A stretch of DNA of 64,000 bases from Erythrocercus mccallii (taxonomy: Eukaryota > Chordata > Aves > Passeriformes > Dicruridae): NCBI GenBank assembly GCA_013397435.1, contig VZRG01001468.1:127506-191505 (forward strand). Direction: 5' to 3'. The first letter of the stretch is position 1. Each line of letters starts with the position of its first letter. Of the stretch, positions 11,336-23,150 are shown in pieces. Both the position numbers and the translations under genes were made by a program. A model generated the notes under the pieces. The model did no database searches. It was given only the letters and a program-made list of their open reading frames with translations, and had not been told where the DNA came from.

Positions 11336-14300
11336 ACACAGGCTGGGAATTGTGTGCAAAATGCCTGGAAGTCAACACCAAATGTGCCCAGAAACAGGCA
11401 AAGCCAGAGCAATGTGCTCTCCTTCTCCAGTCAGGGCAGACTGCTGGGTCTGCTCCTGATGGTGGGGAGAGAAATCTTGGTCAAACTCAGGACAATCCCT
11501 GTTTTAGGGGTGGCAAAACAAACCCCTTACATTTCTGTGCTTCGGGAGAAGGAGCAGCAATCCCCAAGCTGAGCAGGCTGGGGCCAGGTGCCTGCAGGTG
11601 GGAGCAAGGATGCGGGACAGAGTGATCACAGCATCGTTTACAGCATTTCAGGAGAAATATTCAGAATTAGGATGGGAAGAAACACAAGACCCTTGGCTCC
11701 GGGACAGCCATGCAAACTGCTTATGTGTCTGTAGAGAGGGGCATGTTGACAGAGCAGCTAAGCACAGTGGGTCTGGGGAAGCCAATCCAAGCCGTATTTT
11801 TGGATGTGCATCAAAGGCAGCCCCAGTGGGGAAGGGGAGGGTTTGAGGCAGCCCGGCCATCTCAACCCCACATGCTGAGCTCACTGGGGTGAAGTTCTCA
11901 AAGGTTCTTGGTGCTGGGTGCTGCATGGGAAGTGGGGACAGATGGTTCCTGCTCAACACTGAGGACAGCTATTAATTACCAGCTGATTCGGTGTTTTCCC
12001 ACAGACAGCTGTACAACAGCAGGGAGGAATTCTGATTCTCAGTTTTACAAGCAGAAAATGGGAGGTGGGCACACATTTAATAAATCCTCCAGTGACAGCT
12101 AGGTACCTCACTCCCCAAAGAACCTTGGAAGTCACAGTCCTTGCTCAATTAGCTGAAAAACAAAAAAGTTCTCAGAGCAGCCAAGTACAAATTCTTCTAA
12201 AGCAAATGCCAGCACCGAGATTTTCCAGGTTTTGTTTTGGGATGCTCCGCCGGTATCTGAAACTCAGGACACACAAGTGTTTATGCATTTCAAAGGAGGC
12301 TCGTGGCTAAATTTGGGCAAAGTTTGTGAACTGAAAGAAGGGGAAAAGGCTTTGGGAAGGACTGCAGCAGTCATTCCACTGGTGCAGGCCTGCAGATGGG
12401 TGTTGGAGCACAGCTCCCATCGGGCGGGATCGATGGCTCCCTGGAAGGCTGACAGCACAGATGTACTGCAGCTTAGCCTGTGACTAATTTTAACAAGCTG
12501 CTTGCACGGTTACAAAAGGCAGATCTGTTGGCATTTTTACTTTCAACCACCTGGTCTTGACAAACATTTTCTGCAAATAGCACATATGTCATGAGGCTGG
12601 ACTTGGGGAGGCGTGCAAGGCAGGGAGGAGTTTAAACCCTGAGGGTGGAGGCAGGGGCTGGAAGTGGTGATGGCCAGGATGTGCCACCAACCAGTCCAGG
12701 TCAGCTTAACCAATTGTGGCCAACAGGCTGAAGGAAAGCAATGCTCAAAGGAAGAGGTGAAATATTTATAAGACAAATGATGCAGTCAGACAGATCTGTC
12801 ACTCATGATGGACAAGGAGCCCTGTCCAGGCATGGGCTGGAGCAGATTCCCTGCTCAGTATCACCCGCAGTGCATTGACATAAGCCTTGCACCAGTTCCT
12901 GTCCTTGCTGAGTCCATCACTCTTGAATGCCAGAGAGAGATAGAGAGATACAGCTCAAGGGAAAATGCCCAGAAGATTATATAGATTTGACCCTTTGAAG
13001 GAGAACATGTTGAACAATTTTCATAGAAGGTTTCTACTTAAAATAGGTCCCTCTGTGCTCAAGCCAGAAGGGGAGGACGAAACTACAGAGATGTGGTGCT
13101 TTCAGGGATAATCCTGGATCAGTCTGCACCCTCAGGCAAGGCTGTTCTTTTTGCATGAGATCCAGAGCACAGGCTGATCTGGTGGACCTAAACATGCAGC
13201 AGAGACCTCCACAGTTCTCCTTTTCTCACCCCACAGTGACATCCACTGCCAAAATTCAGGAAAGACTGGTGTGAATTTGTGTTAGAAATGAACATCCTCC
13301 AATTCAAGCATCATGACTAAGCACAAAGACAACAAAGGAGCTACTAACAGTCTCCATCCCTTGATGTCTCCCCTGGCAGGCCATTTTGGAATAAGAGTTA
13401 TTGGGCTTGTTGCCAGTGTGACTGGTAAATCCCATGATTCATGAAATGTAAACTTCCAGTTGTTGATCTTGCGATACTCTCTGCCCTTAAAACCAATCCA
13501 GCTGTTCACAGAAGTTTTCTCTGTTTTCCTGGAGCCTGGCACAATGAGGGAGATGAAATGCAGGAGAACAAAAGAGTGAAATGCCAAACTAGTGGGGCCA
13601 TGACTCAACTGTTTCATAGGCTTCTTTTTGAGATGCAGATGGGGAGGGACTGCTGACAGGCTGGGCTTTGATCAGACCAGGGAAGGGAGGAGGACACCAA
13701 GTGATGCAGAAACTATCACAGTGAAATTTCCTTTTCTTTTACAGGGATGAAGCTGGTTCTACTCTCTGCATCTAGAATTAATTTACTTTGGGTTGGGCAA
13801 GGAGCAGAGAAGTAGGAGAGCCCTGGAAATCTGCAGTGCCTTTCCCCTATTAAAACATGTCCTGGCTCACAAACATGAACTGTTGTTCCAGCCTGTTTTC
13901 AAGCTACACTGGAGCCATTTTCAGACTTCAGAGTAAGTCAAAAAGTAAACCAAGCAAACAACAATCCAAGAGTTTATGTGTCAGAACAGCTGAAAAACTG
14001 GGTCTGTGCTCTCCAGAAAGTGTTTCATGTTTTTACTGCAGCATTACCAAAAAGTGTCTCTGCTGACCTATTATATAAACTCATAGTCAAAACCAAACCA
14101 CCAAAACCCTTCTGCACACAGCATTATCCCCAAAAAGGGTCAGTCAGGAGCCTCCACAGTTGGTAAAACACACATTTTCAGCTGCCTACCCAACACACAA
14201 ACTCTCATTGCTTGCTCTGAAATAGTGGTGGGACAGCAGAGAGGAATGAGAAGGAATTTAAAAAGATGGAAATTTAGGAACAAATGATAATTTATGTCTT

Positions 14301-16069
14301 TCAGAAAATGCAAGTCAAACCTTGCCTGCTCAGGCCCTTCAGCACTCCCGACTGGAACAGGATATGTGTTTAGCATATCTCCAAGGTATTCTCATATGAA
14401 CATGACAACCAGGTGCCTACTGCGAGGACAGCTATAACAAATCACTCACATTCTTGTCAAGCCAGCACTGCAATTGTTCTCCTCAGATCATCTGGCTTCA
14501 GTGTGGGCTCCCTTCAATTTCTAACACAGAAAGTATTTCCAATAGTTGACAGATGTCTTTCCTCGCTTTGCACTCCTTCCTTACCCTCTTCAGTGTCAGC
14601 CTTGCAGGAAATACCGAGTTAATTGGAAAGATTAGGGAAGGTCTCCTACAGCTATTGCAGGAGAAAGTGGGAGCAGAGAGAATGCAGTTAAGAGAGAATA
14701 ATTCATTTAATGTTTTATTTTACTATTAAATTTCAAATTATAACAGCCAGAGGAAGGAAAGGCCCTAAAATTCTGTTGCATATTTGTTATCACTCTGCAC
14801 AAAGCAAGGCAATCCCTCTCATAATAATTTTAAACTGAAAGGTTAATTCCTTGTTCACATACAGAAGACAGTTTCCAAGAAGCAAGCATTTATAAACAGT
14901 TATTAGAAATACAATTTGATTTTGCTGTGCAATACCAGAATGTATGGTCCAGCTCACTGGTTTATCCCACACACAGACCTCAGGTTTTTTGCCTATAAAT
15001 TTCTCTCCTGTGGAAGATGAAATACTTATTATCTGTAGGGAAAAAAAAAGGAAAAATAAACACAGAGAGGATTTTTTGAGCATGTAGATAATGAGAATTT
15101 CTATAGAAATTGTCTCTCATGAGCTCATTGGAGTTGAGTCAGGGTTTGATGCCAAGATTTCTAAAGGACAAGAAGTCCTCCCAAAGCATCCAGAAGTGGA
15201 GTCCAGGTTTTCATATCCACCCCCTCTCCACCATTTCATAGGCAAAAAGAATATTCTCCCATCAGTATCAGTTTGAGATGATGTTTGATCTGCTGTGATT
15301 TACAGTCTATATTCAAGTGTGAGAGGTTACAAAGAATTTTCTTCCTAAAAGGACACAAAACACAACCTGTCCTAATTATGTGCCTCAATGTACTGGAGCC
15401 ATCTCAGCTGTTTGGAGCCTACAGCTCTAAGGGAGATATGGAAGCATTTCAGTTTATTTCTGCTTTGTAATGCTATTTTTGCAGCAAGACAAGCACCATC
15501 CTCCTCAAAAAAAGAGGATTGTAATGAGAGGGAGAGGAGGGAAAAGAACACCTCTATGCTGCAGGGACCAGCTGCACAATCCCTGCATGACAAAAGTCAA
15601 CCAAAGGAAAAAGCTCTGCATGAGCAATGCTGAACATGCAGCTCCTTAGGACCAGTGCAGGAGGACAGAGACTGGGCATGGCTGAGCATGGATATGTGAA
15701 CAGATAATAAATTAAGAGTTAGTTTTGTGTCCAGATCTCCTGAGGAAACAGGGACAATTAGCAGAAACATGGTAATTCAAGGTACAAGTTGGTGACAGTC
15801 ACTGCAGGGCTCTACAGGACCCTGGCAGGAAATCACCCTCTGAGGGGCAGTCCCTGAGCTGTTACCACCATTACGACCAGTGGGGATAATTTGAGATAAT
15901 TTTCAAGATTGGTATTATTTGTGTCATGCCAGCCAGCATTTATCCTGCAGCTCAAAACTCAGCACTCATTTAAAACACATTTCAAAGCATTACCTGCTCG
16001 GCCATCTGGAAGTGCTTAGGCACATGGACCTGTTTGCTATTTACACTGCTTAACTGTTCCCATGTTAGA
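11336..16069. other. Intergenic DNA, no gene recognised
   Basis: Mixed composition to about 13.7 kb, then notably AT-rich from about 14.1 to 15.1 kb with several A and T runs. Open frames are short and overlap on both strands, which is expected by chance. I recognise no gene, RNA or transposon. Confidence 0.55.
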
Positions 16070-17060
16070 CTGCAGTGGAGAGTTGGGTGACAGCAAAGAA
16101 AACAGCAAAGAGCCAGCACCTCTTCCAAGGCAAAAGGATGATAAAAGTCCACTGGAGATCTGTTGGCTCTTTGGCTTCTCCCTGTCTCATGCCTTGAGAG
16201 CCCTGGGAAGCAAGTGAAAGAACAAGGGTAAGAAAATGAAGAGTAGCCATGACTTCAGATGAGAAGCCACCCCAGTGACATCAGGATGAAGGCTGCAAAA
16301 GTCTGATGGAGAACAGGAGCATCCAGAAGGGAATCTGCAGGGAAGAAGACCTGAACAAAGATTTCCGCAGCTGGGACACTGAACAGATGGGATCCAGTGA
16401 GGAAGGATCTTCTGCCAGGAGCCATAAAGCAGGAAAGGCCCTGAGAACTGCAATGAAGGGCTGCAAGAACACCTCATGAGCACCACTGTACTGCCAGAAA
16501 GGAGTCCTAGGCCTGCAAGTCACAACAAAACTGCCCACAGCACATCCTGGGTGATGCTGACAAAGCTCAGTGCAGGTTTGTGCTAATGCATCATGCCTCC
16601 ACGTGCCACATGTGGTGGCTGGCAGAAGAAAAGAGCAAGATTACAGCCAAATACCCAGGGTCCAGAGGCAGGAATATCTCCTTAGGCACACAGAGCAACA
16701 GCAATGAAGATTCAGTGCTGAGAGAGGCAGTGCTGGAGGGTGCTCACAGCACTGCAAGGGGCACAGAGTAACCTACAGTGGCAGAAGGGGCAGGAAGAGC
16801 TCAGCTGAATGGGGAACACCTTCAGTGAAATTCCATCCAGGAGAGCAATTCAGAGACAAGCAGGGATGTCCCACTCTGCCACAGGACACTCCATCCCTGC
16901 AGAACACAGGGTAAAGAAGGATTCAGAGAAGCTCAACAAACACTGAGGTAAGAAGTAAGCTCCTCTCTGAAGAGCCAGAACCAGTTACCTTAAAAGGACT
17001 CAAAAGAGGAGGAGGCAAAGCAATCTACTTTCTATAATTTGAAGAAAGCTGATGAGGAAT
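16070..17060. other. Purine-rich (A/G) block of about 1 kb, identity unknown
   Basis: The plus strand is visibly enriched in AG-rich words (GCAGAAG, GGAAGAAG, CAGAGA, GAGGAGG) for about a kilobase, and its borders are noticeable against the flanks. Such a block could be an old interspersed repeat, for example part of an LTR element, or a diverged noncoding exon. I do not recognise terminal repeats, a primer binding site or any gag or pol reading frame, so I do not assign it. Borders are by eye. Confidence 0.3.
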
Positions 17061-18360
17061 TCCTGTCTTCCTGCTCTCATGGTTCCAGAACTACCCGAGC
17101 AAGACCAGTCCAGAGAACAGCAAAAGGCACAGATTTGTTCAGTCTCACGACTCATGAGGCTACCACTATAAGATATCACTGAAACTGAAGTCCCCATTAG
17201 CTTCAGGAGACAACTGCCACTGAGACAGGTATGAATATCCTGAATTACCCCTCAGAGCCCTGGGCACATGTTCCATCCTGGAATTATTATATAGAGCCGT
17301 TTCAGAGATGCTGTGCCTGCTGCAAAGCTTGAATGCCTTCCCCAGCAGCAGGCTGAGCCCCCACAGCAGAGGCAGGGGCAGCAGCAGACGTGGCAGTGCT
17401 CAGTGCCAGGTGACACACGTGCAGCAACGTGAGGACAGGCACCTGCCAGCTCCCAAAGCCAACAAATTCCTGAGCCAGCACCAGGAAAACAAACACAACA
17501 ACGACTTGCCCCAACAGCAACTTGAGGCTGCAGTTCCAGCTTGTCTGCAGTATCAATAAGTTGTTCTTTGTAAAAGTGTGCAGTTTATTTGCTCTGAGAA
17601 CAGCCATGCAAATATTCAGGGGTATTTCTCCTGAGCTTGGGGGCTATTTTAAGTCTTCACCTTGTGACCACCCCTAGACACACAGCCTGTGGCAGTGCTG
17701 CCCTGCCAGTCTGCGCTGCTCTGCATGCCATGGTGTGCCCATGGGATCTTCCAGCTAAAGTGCCCATCATCCAACATCCAGATAATTTTCCAGCCTGGGA
17801 ATGGATGAAAGGTGCAGCCACAGGCCAGGATATCTTGCACCAGGCTGATCTCCACATCGTGAGATCAGGCTGAAAAAAACTTCTTATTTCACCCCTTAAT
17901 GCACATTAAGATAATTCAAAAATTTAATGGCAATTTTCTTTTTTCTCTCCTCAATCACTCCACAGGATAGTTGGCAACAATTTTTCTTCATCAGATCAGT
18001 TCTTTCCCTCTTGGTCTCATGCTCAAATTCCAACTTTCCTTTGAATCCCACCTTCTAATTGTCATTGTTATCTAATTCTTTTTCAAGAGAAAGGAATGCC
18101 CCTTGGTCTTTCAATCAGCCCATATTTGTGACCTGACTTTAAATACATTCAGCTGAAAGCCATTAGCAATTATTCAATTGCCTTTCCTGTAAAATGACTT
18201 AAATTACTTGACATTAGTCTGTTATTTGAAGAAAAAATATCAATTAAACCTTCAGCTTTAAAGAACTTACATTTCTGCTTTAGAGGCATTTAACAGTATT
18301 TTGATTCTAAATTTTTTCCACCAGTTTCTTTCAGAGTGCAATTTTGCCTCACATGAATCC
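17061..18360. other. Intergenic DNA with an AT-rich stretch
   Basis: The part from about 17,880 to 18,340 is AT-rich and CpG-free, with TTAAT and AATTC words and no repeat that I recognise. Stretches like this can be conserved noncoding elements, but that cannot be judged from a single sequence. No gene is visible. Confidence 0.5.
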
Positions 18361-18490
18361 TATCACCATCTGAGGTGATGCTGGACCTACAGTGTTCCTT
18401 GGACCAGCATTGTCGCAGGGCTGGGTCCAAGTGTGCCACAGACCTGGGATGATGCTGGATCCTGGAGCACACCTGGGGCCATGGCTGAGC
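18361..18490. repeat. Degenerate minisatellite-like segment
   Basis: Words of the type TTGGACCAGCATTGTC, GCTGGGTCCAAGTG, GGATGATGCTGGATCC and CTGGGGCCATGGCTGAG follow one another at irregular intervals of roughly 30-40 bases. They resemble the words in the longer array at 20.7-21.1 kb, suggesting a shared ancestral tandem unit. Periodicity is loose, so the call is tentative. Confidence 0.35.
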
Positions 18491-20729
18491 TGCAGAGAGC
18501 ATCCCCTGCTCCCTGCCAGTGACCTACCATCAGTGAATACCTTGTCCCAACAGTGATGGCAGTATGATTTGCTCTGATGACGAGACGAAGGAATAAAATA
18601 AAAGAAGAGAAAAAGAAGGGAAGAGTCAAGTGAACAGTCTGGTGGCAGTGCTGACCAGAGCATCGTTTCTGTGTCTGCCTGTCCTCCCTGCTGCCTCTTG
18701 GCAGTGAATGGGGCTCAATTTTCTCCCCTTCTGCTCTGAGTTTGACTCTTCTTCAGGGTCTGGGATGTTGAAATACTCAGGTCTTGGCCATTAGAATCAT
18801 CAGTCGTACTCAGCACACCCCTCTGGCACTGTTCTAAAGAAAGAGTGGCTACAATTGTAACTAGAATTTTAATGCAATTGATTTGATTTCAGGAATTCAA
18901 CTTATCCCTAAGAAACCCAGAGCTGCTCTCCAACCCACAGGAAAATACAACAAAATTTTCCAAAAGAGGAAGCATTCCCCAAAAGTTCAGAGACAGACCC
19001 TCACAGTGGAGAGTGCACCATTCCCAGTCCTTCCATCCAGCCCAAACCCTGGGAGGCTCTGCAGCAGAGGGAGCAGACTGTATATTCCAGCCTGTTTCTT
19101 CTGCAGGTCATCACCCCACTCATGAGCAAACAACAAAGCAAGCTCTGACTGCTGGATTAGGTTTGAGGGGACACACACTGACCTGGGGACCACAGCATGC
19201 TTCTGCCACCTTGGTGGAGACAACCAGGTGAAAGTTCACCCTTCAGGGGCAGCTGGAGCTGGGTACAACTGCTTGGGGCAATTGCTTGGGGCAGGGGATG
19301 ACTCCCTACATGAGGTTTTGGGCCAATAGCATCTTCTTTCAGTTACTCTGGAATCACACTATTTAGATATTCAATTTCCCCTGGATCCAACTTCAATGCA
19401 CTCTGGAGGCAGAAAGGGTCAGTTTGTGATACAGACAGGTGTTAAACCTCTTCAAATGGAAGAAAAGAAGTTCAGGTACGATACCATTACTGATGCTGTG
19501 AGTGATGCTGCTGCAGAGAAGCACTTTGTCCTCCAGTGTCCAATTCAAACACCAGGCCAAATTCAGATGTGGCTTCTAAGTGGCACGGATCGAAAGACAT
19601 TAATTGTTCAGAAAGAGGAAACAAAAGTTTGCAATGCACAAACCTCCTCCCACACCATTCCACCAATTCCCTCTCAACTGTTTTCTTAGCAGCACTCCGA
19701 GGCTGACAGTCCCTGCTGCAGAGGAGGCCAGCATGGATCCCTGCACTGCAGTGGTGGTTTGGCAGCTTTACGATGTTTTACATCACTTTTGCAGAGAACA
19801 CCAGAGCTATAAAATTTGTAGTTTTCCTAAACCCCCAGAATCCATTTAATCAAAACAGTCCGGTGGCCACACCAGGGCATTATGCAAGTGCATGGCTGCT
19901 GCTCCTTCAGCTGCTGAAGGAGGAATTTGCTGACAAGTCAAGATTAAACTTTCAGTCCCTTCTACACTCATTACTGTTAAGAAATTACAAGTTAATTAAT
20001 TCAACCTCAGGAGAGGAAAATACTTGTAGGATTTAACATGGTGCAGCTATGGAAGGGAAAGGCTGAATGTGTTTGGAGCTGAGCAGAAAACAGTCCTTGT
20101 TCTTTGAAACTGCCTTCTCATCCTCCACTGCACAGGGTATTGTCACAGGGTAGCCTCATTGGAAATCATTTCACATGAAATTAATTTTGTAGCACCTAAA
20201 CGGATTTGCACCACAAAACCCCTTGGTTTCTGAGCCACTTCTTGTCGTGCATTTTGTTTTCCTCCTAGAAACTGCCTGTATTCACAGCCCATAACTTGGC
20301 ACGAGCACCAGCAGCTGCACCTCACCGCCTTCCAAGCCAGAAACTGGTAGGCAGGTGATAGAGCCCTATAAAACACAATTAACCTTTTCATTAAACAACA
20401 GCTCCCCAAGTGAGAACCAGGCCATACTGAAAGGAATGAGGCTGCTTTATGTTAACCGTGTGTCTTAAACCTTAAAATAAAATATTTGTGCTTGCATAAA
20501 TAGTTGGAAAGGTAAAAGTGTCATAACACTGGGTGTTTGTTATTGGAGCTGGAGCTTGCCTCCTGCCTGCAACAAAATGTCATAACAAAGCCCGCGTGGG
20601 GCTCGCTGCGTTTACTCCTGGCTGCAATGTTTAAATTCTGACACAAACCCCAGCTATAAACAGATTGCCAGACAGCTCACGCACGGGCTTCTGTCAGAGT
20701 GGGCTTATTTTAGCATGCCATGGACACAG
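18491..20729. other. Intergenic DNA, no gene recognised
   Basis: Mixed composition. A short direct repeat of TGCTTGGGGCAA lies near 19,270-19,295. AT-rich DNA resumes between about 19.9 and 20.7 kb. No coding exon, RNA gene or transposon could be supported. Confidence 0.55.
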
Positions 20730-21115
20730 CATCATCTCAGGGGATGCAAAGTTTGCTCTGCAGGCTTCGCACCCCCTGGGATGACAGCAGGTCCGAACAA
20801 GCCGTGGATTGAGATGATGGTGTGGTGATGGTCCAGGCATGGACCCAGCACCTCTGCAAAGCTCTGCTCACCACCTGAGCTGATGGTAGGTCTACGGAAT
20901 GGTTGGGGCTGTGGCCAGCTTGGAACCACCATCATCTCAGGTTCATGGCTTGCTTGGACCTGGGGTCACCTCAGGCAATGGGAACCACAGCGTGGTTGGA
21001 CCCACCACTGTCTGGGGCCCATAGAACACTTGTGCCCAGTGTCACCTCACCTGCACCAAGCTTTGTGCCCCTGAGACAGCACTGGGCCCATGGCAATCTT
21101 GAGCCCATGGCTAAG
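20730..21115. repeat. Degenerate minisatellite array, unit roughly 35-42 bp
   Basis: Variants of a unit built from CTTGGACC, then an ACC-rich part, then TCATCTCAGG or TCACCTCAGG or a diverged equivalent, then GGCCCATGG, recur several times. Examples are ACCATCATCTCAGGTTCATG near 20,928, GGACCTGGGGTCACCTCAGG near 20,957 and ACTGGGCCCATGGCAATC near 21,083. The copies are strongly diverged and of uneven length. The open frames that cross this block (up to 201 codons, TTG start) are probably by-products of the repeat. Confidence 0.5.
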
Positions 21116-22834
21116 TTGCCAGCTGCAGAGCACCCTGCTGCTCCCCAAAGCCTGTCCCAAAATCCTCAACAGAGACTTGACTTCAGCCCATCATCAGCTC
21201 ATCGTGTCCTAAAATCTGCTTTTTGCAGAGTGCCTTCATCCCTAGTGCAAACTAAGCCAGGCTTTCCAACCCTCCCCAGCCCAGGGGAGGCTGGAGGGAG
21301 ACTTTTATCACACTTGGCCAACAGCAGCATCTTCCCAGCTGCTCGCAGCAGCAGAGGAGCCAGCACTGGGAGCTGTGAGCACTCGTTGCAGCTCCTCCTT
21401 GCCAGCAGGGCCCACCTGCTGCAGCAGCATGGTTTGGCAGCCTGTCAGCCTTGGAGTCTATCAATCCCATGGCTGGGAGAGGTTTCAGCTGCAGAGGAAC
21501 CAGTGTGACTCTGGTGTGCTGCAGAGTGGAGCAGGGCGTTCTGTTGGCTCTCTGGGATGGTCGCTGGGCCCCCACACCTCTAAGGAAGAGGAACTGGCAG
21601 CAGTGGACTGCACAGGGCTCCTGTGAGCTGCTTTGAAGTAGCTATGCTCTGGTGAGTGATCCAAAGCAAGGATCACTCCCAGCAGTTCCCTGACACCCTC
21701 CTGCCTCCACCAACAGCTTGTAGCCCCTGGGGTCACATAGGTGCATGTGCCACATGCTCGGTGTCTGTCCCCTTGACTTCTGCACCTTGACCCACCTTGG
21801 TCATTCAAAACTTTCATGAGGAACAAGGGGAGATTTAATCCTATATAACTGAGTCAGGATAACCCAGCATGCATTCTGGCACAGTGTGACTGGGCAGAGA
21901 ACAGGACAAGTAAGAGCTCTAGCTGAGCAATGTACCAGCATCCTTTTTCTTCTGAAATGCCACAGGTAACCTACAATTTACAACCTGCTTTGCTAGCACA
22001 GCTCAGTACTGGTCACTGCTTGGTGTAAGCTGTGTGCAATGGTCTTGGGGAGCAAGTGGCACTTTCTAGGAAGCTCAAAGCAGCTTCTTCTGCAGCTGTG
22101 AGCAGCCAAGAATTGATACTGAGCATAAAGCAGCAGGACTCCCCCAGAACAGCTGTAGAAACGCTTAGCCTAAATTAAATAAGCATCACCATAGCAGCTA
22201 GGTGCTTATTTACAAATGAAGGCCTGGAAGCTGCAGCCACATCTGCTTCCCCTGGTCCCCACAGGCCCTCAGAGTCAGCACAGGCAGCTTGCAGAGTTTG
22301 CAGAGGAGTGGGACTGGATGGTTTGATGGGAGGAGCAGAGCTGTAGGCTGCACTGCCCTGTCTGCAGGTCTCAGAGGTCATTCAAGAGGTAGAGGTGTCC
22401 AGAGGTTGGGAGATCTTTCCCTGAAGGGCTGAGCCTGTGACAGAGGCCACCCTGCTGCTTGGAGGTTGATGCTCTGAGCAGGGCTGATGGCTGTACCTGA
22501 GCACCCATGGAAAGGGATGTCCTCCTTGAGCTGAGACATCTCTCCACCTCTCTGCCAGGCAAGGAGGTCACCCTTGTACCTGCACCCAGAGCTGTGCCCT
22601 TGCCAGCTCCTTCTGGCTCAGGGACCCCCTTTTTACACAGCAGTCTCAGAGCGACTCAGCCTCACAGGTACTTTCAGACATCCTGCACCCGACTGGTGCC
22701 CTTGGCATATATTTTCAGATGCAGGTGTCTGTCCAGAGGCTCTTCAATCCACACAAAAGCCCCTTAAATTGCCTGCTTTCCTGAGCCCCTGCCCACTCAG
22801 CAGTCTTCTCCAGTCCCTGGAGAGGCATCAATCA
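21116..22834. other. GC-richer intergenic DNA, no gene recognised
   Basis: Higher GC than the flanks, with many CTGCAG and CAGCAGC words but few CpGs. Long overlapping open frames on both strands reflect the low density of stop codons. None starts with ATG in good context and resembles a protein I know. Confidence 0.55.
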
Positions 22835-23150
22835 CGGGTAGCGAGGATCCACAGCAGAGCGAGACCCCGCGGCTGCATTCCCTCCCTCAGGAAAGCCTTC
22901 AGTTGTTTATTTGCCTGGCGTGGGCTGCAGCTGCCCCACACAGACCCTTTTTCTGCCCCTCTGCTCGTGTGGGGCCGGGGAGCAGCTGCAGCCCTGTCCC
23001 TGGACGGGGTGAAGGCCGGCAGGAGCGCACAGACTGCAGAGAGCAGAGCCTGGCTGCAAGACCTCAGGGGAGCAAGGGGAGCTTTCTGCTGCCCTGTCCC
23101 ACCCTGCAGGAATCTGGGGTCACTTCGTTCCCACCGGGAGAGGACGGCAC
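22835..23150. promoter_or_regulatory. Orphan CpG-enriched patch (candidate regulatory element)
   Basis: I count about fourteen CpGs in 315 bases, including ACCCCGCGGCTG near 22,865, GGGGCCGGGG near 22,972 and GACGGGGTGAAGGCCGGC near 23,003, where surrounding DNA has few. It coincides with a 235-codon open frame (22,574-23,281) that begins with TTG and contains no methionine codon, so the frame is unlikely to be a gene by itself. An unannotated promoter, an enhancer or a GC-biased conversion tract are all possible. Confidence 0.3.

Noticed and set aside
20903..21508. 201-codon open frame
   Set aside because: TTG start, and its first part is the degenerate minisatellite; no similarity recognised.
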